NCBI GenBank assembly: GCA_020847445.1
Contig: JADLBY010000175.1
Coordinates: forward strand, 1 to 42,712
Direction: 5' to 3'
DNA: 42,712 bases
From: Sphingomonadaceae bacterium
GTDB lineage: Bacteria > Pseudomonadota > Alphaproteobacteria > Sphingomonadales > Sphingomonadaceae
The position numbers were made by a program, and so were the translations under genes. Under the pieces are notes generated by a model, which saw nothing but the letters and a program-made list of their open reading frames with translations, was not told the DNA's origin and searched no databases. This document shows, one piece after another, positions 32,877 to 40,502 of this stretch (position 1 is the first letter of the stretch; the number at the start of each line of letters is the position of its first letter).

Positions 32877-35807
32877 ATGCTATCTGTTGCCAATGTGCGT
32901 ACCGCGGGCGGTGCCGCCAACTATTTTGCTGCCGATAATTACTACATACGGTCCGATGCTGACCGTTCGGGAATTTGGGTTGGTAGAGGCGCTGAATCCC
33001 TCGGGCTGGAGGGCCAGATTGACGCAAAAACATTCGGGGCCGTTCTCAAAGGTTTTTTGCCCGATCGGAGCCGTCTTGGCTCGGACAACAAGCCGCATCG
33101 TCCCGGCACCGACCTCACATTCTCAATGCCCAAAAGCTGGTCGCTGATTGCCCTTGTAGGAGGCGACACCCGCATCCTCGATGCTTATGGAGCAGCCGTC
33201 AAGGAAACGCTTGGCTGGGCGGAAAAGAACCTTGCTGAAACCCGTATGGAGGTCAAAGGCAAGATAAAGGTTGTCCCCACAGGCAATCTCGTGGTCGGCC
33301 TGTTCCGTCACGACACCAACCGCAATCAGGAGCCCAATGCCCATTTTCATGCAGTGATCGCCAATGCCACCAAAGGCCCGGATGGCAAATGGCGCGCGCT
33401 GTGGAACGGCAAGCTTTGGGAGCATAATACATTATTGAATGCGATGACCATGGCGCGCTTTCGCCTGTCGGTCGAGAAGCTCGGCTACGAAATCGCAGAG
33501 CAGGGCAGGCATGGCAATTTCGAAGCTGCTGGAGTGCCCAAAGCCATCCGCGATGCATATAGTTCGAGGCGAGCAGAGATTGTCAGCGCGCTCCAAAATA
33601 TGGACAGCAAGGGTCTTACCGCGCGCAACACGGCAAATCTGATCACACGTGCGGCCAAGGGAAAAATCGAGGATCGATCGGCTCTGGTTCGTGACTGGAA
33701 GGATAAAGCGGCTGAGCTGGGTTTCGATCCTGCCGCAGTCATAGCGCGCGCAAATGCACGAGCTGCAAATGACCTCGGCATGCCGTTGAGTTTGGGCGAG
33801 CGGGTCAGCGAAATGGTCGAAAAGGGCAGGGCAATGGCTGCGGGCTTGGCCGAAAGACTTGGGCTGGCTGCATCTGATCCTTTGATGCCGCACCCCTGGA
33901 AGAACCGGACGCCTGAGCAGATTGCAGCCGTGCACGCCGTTGCATCGGCGGTGCGCCATTTGAGCGAGCGTGAAGCGGCTTTCAGCCGCACGTCGATTTA
34001 CAAGACCGCGCTCGATTTTGGCCTGCCAACCGCGCTGCCGCACATTGAGCAGCGTGTCGTCCAATTGCTGCGCCAGGGCATATTGGTTGCGGGAAAAGGC
34101 GCGGACAAGGGACTTGTCACAACGCTTGATGCCATAGCGCTTGAACAGCGCATCATTGCAGGCGTTGAAGAAGGGCGGGGCGCAGCCAAACCGATTATCG
34201 ATGCCGATGTAGCTGGCGAACGCCTGCAGGCGCTCTCCCAGCTCAAATATGGCATGACCCTGAACCACGGGCAGGAAGGTGCCGGTCGGTTGATCCTCAG
34301 CTCGCACAACCGAATTGTCGCGATCCAGGGGATTGCAGGGGCGGGCAAGAGCACCGCACTCAAACCCGTCGCCGATATCCTGCGCGAAGAAGGTCGCAAG
34401 GTGCTGGGCCTTGCAGTGCAGAATACGCTCGTTCAGATGCTCGAGCGCGACACCGGGATAAAGTCGATGACGGTCGCGCGCTTTCTAAGGCAGCACGGAC
34501 CGCTGCTGTCGTCGCGGGACCCACTAAAGCTTGTTGCTGCCCGCAACGAACTGCGCGGTATGGTTGTTTTTCTCGATGAAGCATCGATGGTCGGCAACGG
34601 CGACAAGGAAAAGCTGGTCAGTCTCGCAAATCTTCTACAGCTCGACCGGTTCGCAAGCATTGGCGACAGGAAACAGCTTGGCGCGGTCGATGCCGGAAAG
34701 CCGTTCGATCTGATGCAAAAGGCAGGCACTGAAACCGCGATCATGAACCTCAATATCCGTGCCCGCGACAAACAGCTGCGCGCAGCACAATATGCGGCTC
34801 AGGGTGGCCAGATCGACGAAGCCTTGCGGCACCTCGGTTCCAATGTGGTTGAAGTCAGCGAAGGCGCAGCGGTCGCCGCTGCTGCGGCATGGCTTTCGCT
34901 AGCACCAAAGGAGCGCGACAGCACGTCGATCTATGCGTCGGGACGTTCGCTGCGCAGTGCGGTCAACGAGGCAGTCCAGACCGGGCTCAAGGCCAATGGC
35001 GAACTTGGCGAGCCATCGTTAAAAGTCGAGGCCCTGTCGCGGGTCAATGTGACCCGCGAAGAACTCCGCTATGCCAAAACCTATGCGCCCGGAATGGTTG
35101 TCGAGGTTGCGCGGCGCCAACGCGCGCAGGGACTGCTCGCCGGAAGCTATGAGGTTGTTGGTCCAGGGGATGCCGCCGAAAGCGTCATCCTGCAAAATGG
35201 TCGCGGCAAGCTATTTGCCTTTCGTCCATCGCGCTTGAAGCCGCAGGGCGAACAGGACCCGCTTCGTCTGTTCGAGAAGCAGACACTTGAACTCCACGCG
35301 GGCGAGCGCATTCGCTGGACCGAAACCGACCACAAGCGGGGGCTATTGAATGCCGACCAAGCGCGGATATTAGCGGTAGATGCAGACGGCATCGCGGTTC
35401 GCACATCGTCAGGCCTGGAGCAGCGTCTGGCTAAGGACGATCCAATGCTCAGGCGGCTCGATCTTGCCTATGCCCTGAATGCGCACATGGCGCAGGGCCT
35501 GACATCCGATCGCGGTATTGCGGTTATGGACAGCCGCGAGCGCAACCTTTCCAACCAGCAAACATTCCTGGTGACGATCACGCGTCTGCGCGACGGCTTG
35601 ACGTTGTTCGTCAACAACAAGGACAGGCTGGAAAGTGCGGTCGCACGGAACAGCGGTATGAAGAGCTCGGCGCTGGAAGCAACGGGATTGCTCAAATCAG
35701 CAGCAGCCAAGGGTCTCGCCAAGGGAGAGACGCCGACCCCTGAAAAGACGCGTACGCCACCCGAGCGCGAGCGACCGATGGTCAAGCCTTTCGAAATCGG
35801 AATCTAA
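32877..35807 (+). CDS. traI: MobF-family relaxase-helicase (TrwC/TraI type)
   Basis: 976 residues. The N-terminal relaxase domain (about 1-300) has the catalytic tyrosine cluster ANYFAADNYYIRS at Tyr17/Tyr22/Tyr23 and the metal-binding HxH in NAHFHAVIANA (His156/His158), with a further His in FRHDTN. The C-terminal part is a RecD-like superfamily 1 helicase: Walker A GIAGAGKST (485-493), DEAS (567-570), GDRKQLGAV, and a C-terminal VTITRLRDGL motif. The enzyme nicks oriT and unwinds the transferred strand. It is shorter than F TraI (about 1756) and close to TrwC (966). It follows the coupling-protein gene by 39 bases, in the same operon. Confidence 0.94.
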   Translation: MLSVANVRTAGGAANYFAADNYYIRSDADRSGIWVGRGAESLGLEGQIDAKTFGAVLKGFLPDRSRLGSDNKPHRPGTDLTFSMPKSWSLIALVGGDTRILDAYGAAVKETLGWAEKNLAETRMEVKGKIKVVPTGNLVVGLFRHDTNRNQEPNAHFHAVIANATKGPDGKWRALWNGKLWEHNTLLNAMTMARFRLSVEKLGYEIAEQGRHGNFEAAGVPKAIRDAYSSRRAEIVSALQNMDSKGLTARNTANLITRAAKGKIEDRSALVRDWKDKAAELGFDPAAVIARANARAANDLGMPLSLGERVSEMVEKGRAMAAGLAERLGLAASDPLMPHPWKNRTPEQIAAVHAVASAVRHLSEREAAFSRTSIYKTALDFGLPTALPHIEQRVVQLLRQGILVAGKGADKGLVTTLDAIALEQRIIAGVEEGRGAAKPIIDADVAGERLQALSQLKYGMTLNHGQEGAGRLILSSHNRIVAIQGIAGAGKSTALKPVADILREEGRKVLGLAVQNTLVQMLERDTGIKSMTVARFLRQHGPLLSSRDPLKLVAARNELRGMVVFLDEASMVGNGDKEKLVSLANLLQLDRFASIGDRKQLGAVDAGKPFDLMQKAGTETAIMNLNIRARDKQLRAAQYAAQGGQIDEALRHLGSNVVEVSEGAAVAAAAAWLSLAPKERDSTSIYASGRSLRSAVNEAVQTGLKANGELGEPSLKVEALSRVNVTREELRYAKTYAPGMVVEVARRQRAQGLLAGSYEVVGPGDAAESVILQNGRGKLFAFRPSRLKPQGEQDPLRLFEKQTLELHAGERIRWTETDHKRGLLNADQARILAVDADGIAVRTSSGLEQRLAKDDPMLRRLDLAYALNAHMAQGLTSDRGIAVMDSRERNLSNQQTFLVTITRLRDGLTLFVNNKDRLESAVARNSGMKSSALEATGLLKSAAAKGLAKGETPTPEKTRTPPERERPMVKPFEIGI

Positions 35808-35889
35808 GCGGCAATTGGGCGGAATGGCAGAACCGGAACAGGCAATGGCTCAACCAGCCGGTGTAAGCAGGCCGCAATTCGGCTTCAGT

Positions 35890-36192
35890 TCACATGAAAT
35901 AGCCGGCAATCCAGAGCGCATAGCCAAGCGCGGCAGAAGCGATCACCATGCTAAGCTCGATCAAGCCGCACGCCAATATCGGCCTTTTGGCGCCATGACG
36001 CCAAATCCGTTTGACCGAGAGCTCTGAAAATCCCGAACGGACCGCCTCGACATGCACCTTGTTGCCGACCAGTTTCGATATCCGCCGCGACGGCTCGAGT
36101 TGCCATGTGCCGCCCTTATCGGGTTTCAGGAGCGGACCATTGGGGCCGTCGATCAACAGGCCGCTTTCATTGATGAAATCGCCTACGGGCAT
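35890..36192 (-). CDS. DUF5818-like protein with C-terminal membrane segment
   Basis: 100 residues; the start overlaps the end of the nuclease-like gene by 10 bases, so they are translationally coupled. The first 65 residues match a DUF5818-type domain (GLLIDGPNGPLLKPDKGGTW, LEPSRRISKLVGNKVHVEAVRSG). The last 30 residues include one transmembrane helix (IELSMVIASAALGYALWIAGYF), with a basic stretch before it suggesting the N-terminal domain is cytoplasmic. It is the last gene of the leftward operon headed by the S24 repressor. It converges with the relaxase gene. Function unknown. Confidence 0.75.
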   Translation of the reverse strand: MPVGDFINESGLLIDGPNGPLLKPDKGGTWQLEPSRRISKLVGNKVHVEAVRSGFSELSVKRIWRHGAKRPILACGLIELSMVIASAALGYALWIAGYFM

Positions 36193-36608
36193 TTATGATC
36201 CCGCCAATAGCGATCCCATTTCAGCACCGTCCCGCTTGCGACCATCTCGCATGAGAGGTCAGAGCCGGAAGCAAGCACGCACCAGGCAGCCGTGCGTGTG
36301 CCGCCAGCTGGTCCATCGGACCTGCAGCGCATTGTGGCTGCGGAAACCGCGACATGACCTGTGGAATTGGTGCCGCGAGCGCCGCCCAAAAGCGAAACAA
36401 GCGTGTCGCGCGCTTCAATCGCCGAGGCATCGGGGCAGGGCTGGTTGGTGCGGCAAGTCCCGTCCATTTCGCGTGCGGCAACGCCCGACAGTCGCACATG
36501 TGGGCCTTCGGCGCACCATATCGGGCCGTCACCATCCCAGACATGTGTGGGCGTGCATTGGAAATTCTGTCCGGCAGCTATGACTGTGGCTGCGTAAATC
36601 AGGAACAT
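36183..36608 (-). CDS. Secreted thermonuclease (SNase)-fold protein, probably degenerate at one site
   Basis: 141 residues from the ATG at 36608, which gives a short signal-peptide-like N-terminus (MFLIYAATVIAAGQNFQC). A longer in-frame start at 36659 would remove it from the N-terminus and overlap the repressor gene. The pattern VWDGDG..., VRLSGVAAREMD, CRTNQPCPDASAIEARDTLVSLLGG is that of staphylococcal-nuclease-like proteins, with several cysteines suited to the periplasm. The usual DGDT reads DGDG and the second catalytic Arg is not obvious, so nuclease activity is uncertain. Second gene of the S24-repressor operon, 10 bases after it. Confidence 0.72.
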   Translation of the reverse strand: MFLIYAATVIAAGQNFQCTPTHVWDGDGPIWCAEGPHVRLSGVAAREMDGTCRTNQPCPDASAIEARDTLVSLLGGARGTNSTGHVAVSAATMRCRSDGPAGGTRTAAWCVLASGSDLSCEMVASGTVLKWDRYWRDHKCP

Positions 36609-36618
36609 CGCTTCACTT

Positions 36619-37263
36619 TCATTGCATTTTGCGGCCAAACCACAGCACCCGGCCGACAATATTGATCGACTGACGGCTCATACCGGACCAGGTGGGATAG
36701 GCAGGATTGTCACTCACCACTGAAATCTGCCGACCTTTTGGCTCGATGGCAATGCGTTTGACATTAAGCGTATCATCCATCCGTAGCACATAGATGCCAT
36801 CGCGCAGACGCGCATGCCCGTCGCCCAGATCGACCATGACCTCATCGCCATCGAACAAAGTCGGCTCCATGGAATCGCCGAGTACCCGAATGATCGAGAG
36901 GCTCGATGCCTTGCTCGAGGTAAGTTTCTTGAGCCAGCCTTGGTCAAAGCCGAACTGCGCGCTTTTTTGCTCCATCTCGGCAAGGGCGCCGTGACCAGCT
37001 GAGGCCGCGACATCAAGGATGGGAATCTGGACCAGGTCAACGACCGGTCCATTTTTGAAAACAGGACCACCGAGCTGTGCTTCGTCTATTCCGTAATAGC
37101 GCGCTAATATGCTGCGGTCTCCCTCGCTCAACGCTCTTGGCGTGCCGCGCTTGATGAACTGCTGGATATAGGCGGCATTGCGGCCAAGCAGCCGCGAGAT
37201 CGACGAATAATCGTCGCGGTTGTTCCGGATCAACTCGTCGAGAACCGCTCGAGGATCGCTCAT
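36619..37263 (-). CDS. LexA/CI-like repressor with S24 autopeptidase domain
   Basis: 214 residues from the ATG at 37263, which has AAGGA 8 bases upstream; the in-frame ATG at 37287 has no ribosome site and abuts an operator. The N-terminal region has a helix-turn-helix-like segment (YSSISRLLGRNAAYIQQFIKRGTPRAL). The C-terminal half is an S24 (LexA/CI) peptidase: catalytic Ser131 in VLGDSMEPTLFDGD, Lys169 in LNVKRIA, and a candidate self-cleavage Ala89-Gly90 in AASAGHG. It should release repression after DNA damage by RecA-stimulated self-cleavage. Two operators lie immediately upstream, and a small protein is encoded divergently. Confidence 0.9.
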   Translation of the reverse strand: MSDPRAVLDELIRNNRDDYSSISRLLGRNAAYIQQFIKRGTPRALSEGDRSILARYYGIDEAQLGGPVFKNGPVVDLVQIPILDVAASAGHGALAEMEQKSAQFGFDQGWLKKLTSSKASSLSIIRVLGDSMEPTLFDGDEVMVDLGDGHARLRDGIYVLRMDDTLNVKRIAIEPKGRQISVVSDNPAYPTWSGMSRQSINIVGRVLWFGRKMQ

Positions 37264-37288
37264 GTCCAAGGTCCTTTTTTCATTCACG

Positions 37289-37303
37289 TAGGAATTTTTC
37301 CTA
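37289..37303. promoter_or_regulatory. Operator O1 of the S24 repressor
   Basis: TAGGAATTTTTCCTA is a perfect inverted repeat (TAGGAA/TTCCTA, 3-base centre), 26 bases upstream of the repressor start. A second copy with the same TAGG-N7-CCTA frame lies 20 bp further along. Confidence 0.7.
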
Positions 37304-37308
37304 GACTC

Positions 37309-37323
37309 TAGGTGCGATTCCTA
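37309..37323. promoter_or_regulatory. Operator O2 of the S24 repressor
   Basis: TAGGTGCGATTCCTA keeps the outer TAGG...CCTA of O1 at the same 15-base length and starts exactly 20 bp (two helical turns) from it. This spacing suits cooperative binding by two repressor dimers and control of both divergent promoters. Confidence 0.65.
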
Positions 37324-37367
37324 TTACGAACAAAACAAGAACGCAAGCTGAAAGTGAGTCGACGGAT

Positions 37368-37550
37368 ATGCCCCTCCTGGACCAAATTGAACGCTATCTC
37401 AGTGAAACCCATGTCTCTCCAACCCGCTTTGGCAGGATGGCAGTGGGTGATCCCAGATTTGTGCATGATTTGCGTTCAGGTCGCGAACCACGCCTTGCTA
37501 CACGCGAGCGGGTGCGCATTTTCCTGCTCCAGCCGAGACCTGACCAATAA
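37368..37550 (+). CDS. Small DNA-binding-like protein, divergent from the S24 repressor
   Basis: 60 residues. The compact helical pattern SPTRFGRMAVGDPRFVHDLRSGREPRLATRERVRIFL resembles small helix-turn-helix proteins of alphaproteobacteria whose conserved core is TRFGR..VGDP.FV..LR.GRE. It starts 45 bases after operator O2 and reads away from the repressor gene, the arrangement of a CI/Cro or ImmR/Xis-like pair. A longer frame (37312-37635) overlaps it but has no such similarity. The DNA-binding role is inferred. Confidence 0.65.
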   Translation: MPLLDQIERYLSETHVSPTRFGRMAVGDPRFVHDLRSGREPRLATRERVRIFLLQPRPDQ

Positions 37551-37737
37551 GAACTGCGCATTACCCCGAAATCGAGCCTCCAGTTATCATGGCAACGAAG
37601 TTAGTTTGGTATCTACGAATGACCACTTTCGCTAACAAAGCCGCCGTTCGCGGTTTCTGACTGGGTCGCCAAAAGCGGACATTGGTTCATTAGAAAACTG
37701 GTGGTGGTTGGCCGTTAGCGGCAATCCCTCTCTCGTT

Positions 37738-38445
37738 TCATTTCTGGCCTCCGTAATATTTGGAGTTTCCCGGCCGGAAAATACGGCGATTGGCCGCTGG
37801 ATGGATTTCCCAAGCATACACTTGATAGTCGCGTTCCTTCGCATCAGCTGGTGATGGTGCCGAGCGCCTCGAGACTACCGTCTCAGGAAAATCGAACTGG
37901 TCATAGGGAGCGAAGAGCTTCTTGAGCATGGGTATTCGCACGGGCACCGTGGGAACCAGCTGAGTCGAATGCTGAACATTATTGTCGTGACGAAGCACCG
38001 GCCTGCGGTTCGGCTTGGTTTTTGAGTCTGCAAATGCAGGTTCGGCGAAAACAGCGTCGAGCTTTCGCTTCGAGCCTCCAAGGATGAAGATGCATCGCGC
38101 GCCTTCATGGTGGGCGATGAGTTCCAACCGGATCAAATCCCAGAGGATCGCCTCTGTCGAGAGCTTCGTGCGACCTGCCCATTTAGATTCGACCGCCAAG
38201 ATGATTTTGTCATCCGTGTTTCGGACGACGAAGTCGACCTCCGGCCTCCGGCCAGAGCCGATCATTAGCGGGGCAAGTTGGGGATGTTTATATTCTGCTA
38301 CGGTACGGTTCCCGCTTCGGCCGCTCAAGATCTGTCCGATCGCTGCGGTCAGATATTTTTCGCTGAACAAACCCGCACGGTCGCACGCTGATTCAAATTG
38401 GAGCCATCCCGCGACACCGCCGGTCAATACTTTCGCGTAGTCCAT
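37738..38445 (-). CDS. PD-(D/E)XK nuclease-like protein
   Basis: 235 residues. The segment RPEVDFVVRNTDDKIILAVESKWAG supplies the D...ExK active site of the PD-(D/E)XK fold (Asp71, Glu86, Lys88). An upstream helix carries Glu29 (GLFSEKYLTAAIGQIL), as in this superfamily. The C-terminal third is unassigned. It has no signal peptide. It is a single gene with about 300 gene-free bases between it and the helicase gene upstream, so it may be independent of the OLD/UvrD pair. Its place in this defence-rich end suggests a nuclease effector or orphan restriction-like enzyme, but no target can be named. Confidence 0.65.
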   Translation of the reverse strand: MDYAKVLTGGVAGWLQFESACDRAGLFSEKYLTAAIGQILSGRSGNRTVAEYKHPQLAPLMIGSGRRPEVDFVVRNTDDKIILAVESKWAGRTKLSTEAILWDLIRLELIAHHEGARCIFILGGSKRKLDAVFAEPAFADSKTKPNRRPVLRHDNNVQHSTQLVPTVPVRIPMLKKLFAPYDQFDFPETVVSRRSAPSPADAKERDYQVYAWEIHPAANRRIFRPGNSKYYGGQK

Positions 38446-38741
38446 CCCTACAAGCCCTCAATTGTATTGTGGTTCGGAGCCGACTTGTTCCGACCATTAC
38501 ACGTAATTGCAATATGTTAGATCGCGCCGGGAAACAGTGACGAAGGGCATGCGTCAGAATCATGCTAATATTATCATTGCCCAGTTATCCGGCCTAGGCG
38601 GAGCATCGCTAACAATGTCCCGCTGGATCGGTAACAGTTGCGAAGCGTCTTCCGCGAACATTCCAGTCGTTCGAAGTCACTAACATTTGGCCGTAAACCC
38701 GCCGCTCCTTCATTTTACAAATGAGCGCTAGCTCGAAAGAC
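38446..38741. other. Gene-free spacer between the nuclease-like gene and the helicase gene
   Basis: About 296 bases without a credible coding frame. I see only a weak 6-bp hairpin (TCATTTgtaAAATGA on the minus strand, near 38715) that could end the helicase transcript; it has no T-tract. The promoter of the nuclease-like gene must lie here, but I could not define it. Confidence 0.5.
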
Positions 38742-40502
38742 CTATTTCAAGCGATGGCCGGCCAGTAGTGGGCAGTTCGGAAACATCGGGTTCAAAATGA
38801 CAACCTGCTTCCTAGCTCGGGTGATCCCGACACGGAGGATTTTCCGACTCCGCTGATGGGGCGGCACGTCATCCCGCCACACAAAGGATGATCGCCACCC
38901 CTGATCCGTTTTGTTCCCCTTACGAAACAGAATGACGGTATCGAACTGCTTTCCCTTCGAGCGGTGGATCGTCATGACGTGGACGCCTGAAAGATCGTCA
39001 CTGCCTCCAAGAATTGCATCTTGCGCGAGCGCTGCATCGAGTCCCTTTCGAGCATTAATATATGCACCGTGAGTCTTCCAAAGGGTGGCAAGCTGATCAG
39101 TAATGGCCTGTCCGCGTCGAAACGCTACGAGGTAGTCCAAGTCACCAGCAATTTTGCGCAGATCGGCATCAGACGAGCGGAGTAGTAGGCCTTTGGCAGT
39201 CAGCCAATCTTTGCGCGGATCACCCGTAAATAGGATGGCCTGACGGTCCTCAAGCATTGCCTGTATAGCTTTTATTTTTGGCCAATTCAGGGTTCTGCCA
39301 TCGGCGAGGACATTGACCCATCCATTTAGCTTTGTGGCATTCTTAATTCCGGTTGACGTGCCTCCAGCGCGCTGCATGGCGGCCAGCATCTTCAGTACTT
39401 CGATGAGTTCCGAGAGTTCGAATGACTTTGGTTCCAGAAGATAAGCAGCGAAGCGTGCAGCAAGAAGCGCCTGAGCTTCGTCGAACACTACACGATGCGG
39501 AACTGGCTTCGCACCATTCAAAAGGGCATTGGAGATCGACGCAACTTCGCGGCTAGTCGTTGCAAGAATTGCGCAATTCAAGCTTCGGCTTGCACTGCGA
39601 GATCGAATTTCCCGATGACCAATCGCCATCGCCGCGCGCAGGTAGTTCGATGGCTGAGCCGTTCGTGGGTTATAAGGAAAAGTTGTAACGCCAATGTAGG
39701 GGCTGCCTTTGGCGGTACATTCAAGGATATCGGCAGCGAAAGCGTGAATCTCGGTGCCAGGACTCCGGTTGTTCGCTTGACCAAGATCGATCTCGGCAGG
39801 CGACAACTCCTCCCGTATTGAATTTACCCGTTCTGGTCCAATGCCTGGCAAATGATCAAAAATCTGCTGGTCCAAATCGGCCAAGCATATGATTTGACAT
39901 TGCGACTTTAGGTCGACGAGAAATGCCCACGCATCTGGTCCGGTATCTTGCGCTTCATCGACAATAATCAGGGGGTGCTGAGTAGCAACTTGGTGCTTGA
40001 TCAATGGCGATCTTTGTAAAAGTTTGACTGCGAGAGGAGCGAAAAGATCAAAAGCCACACGGCCTTCATCATGAAACAATGCTTGGCGTTGCGCCTGCCA
40101 TTCAAGCCATTCGGGCGCGTCACGTTTTATTCCGCCTGATAAGGCTTTTTCATCATGCGGCATCAATACATTTAGAAGCTTGGGCGCGCCAAGCAGATAA
40201 CCGTGGGTACGGATTAGTTGCCAAAAAAAAGAATGAAATGTCTGGAGGCTTAGTTGGCCAGACCGAAAGGCTGTTCGAGCTTCGGCATCGGCATGCTGCG
40301 TCGCTTGATTGAGGCGGGCAACGGCAGCTCGGGAGAAACTCAAAAATAGCACAGACTGACCCGTTACAAGGCCCTCCGATATCCGCTTCATCGCCTTTTC
40401 GAGGGCAAGTGTCGTTTTGCCACTTCCTGGTCCACCCATAACGAGGGCGTGGCCCGCTATAGCCAGCAGCGCTTCGCGCGGAGAGAGAGCACCTTCAGCC
40501 AA
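38742..40502 (-). CDS. gajB: UvrD/PcrA-like helicase, GajB-like partner of the OLD nuclease
   Basis: 586 residues from a TTG at 40502 that overlaps the stop of the upstream nuclease gene by 8 bases (translational coupling). Superfamily 1A helicase motifs: Walker A GGPGSGKT (23-30), FLSFSRAAVARL, TFHSFFWQLI, Walker B IIVDEAQDTGP (about 182), LADLDQQIF, VMTIHRSKGKQFDTVILF (about 509), and GITRARKQVVI near 562. In Gabija anti-phage systems a UvrD-like GajB is encoded directly after the GajA nuclease, as here. It is somewhat longer than the typical GajB (about 500). The symbol denotes resemblance, not proven function. Low GC suggests recent acquisition. Confidence 0.82.
   Translation of the reverse strand: MAEGALSPREALLAIAGHALVMGGPGSGKTTLALEKAMKRISEGLVTGQSVLFLSFSRAAVARLNQATQHADAEARTAFRSGQLSLQTFHSFFWQLIRTHGYLLGAPKLLNVLMPHDEKALSGGIKRDAPEWLEWQAQRQALFHDEGRVAFDLFAPLAVKLLQRSPLIKHQVATQHPLIIVDEAQDTGPDAWAFLVDLKSQCQIICLADLDQQIFDHLPGIGPERVNSIREELSPAEIDLGQANNRSPGTEIHAFAADILECTAKGSPYIGVTTFPYNPRTAQPSNYLRAAMAIGHREIRSRSASRSLNCAILATTSREVASISNALLNGAKPVPHRVVFDEAQALLAARFAAYLLEPKSFELSELIEVLKMLAAMQRAGGTSTGIKNATKLNGWVNVLADGRTLNWPKIKAIQAMLEDRQAILFTGDPRKDWLTAKGLLLRSSDADLRKIAGDLDYLVAFRRGQAITDQLATLWKTHGAYINARKGLDAALAQDAILGGSDDLSGVHVMTIHRSKGKQFDTVILFRKGNKTDQGWRSSFVWRDDVPPHQRSRKILRVGITRARKQVVILNPMFPNCPLLAGHRLK

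Noticed and set aside
37312..37635. 107-codon rightward frame overlapping the 60-residue protein gene
   Set aside because: It starts inside operator O2, its product resembles nothing, and the alternative frame has a recognisable conserved pattern.
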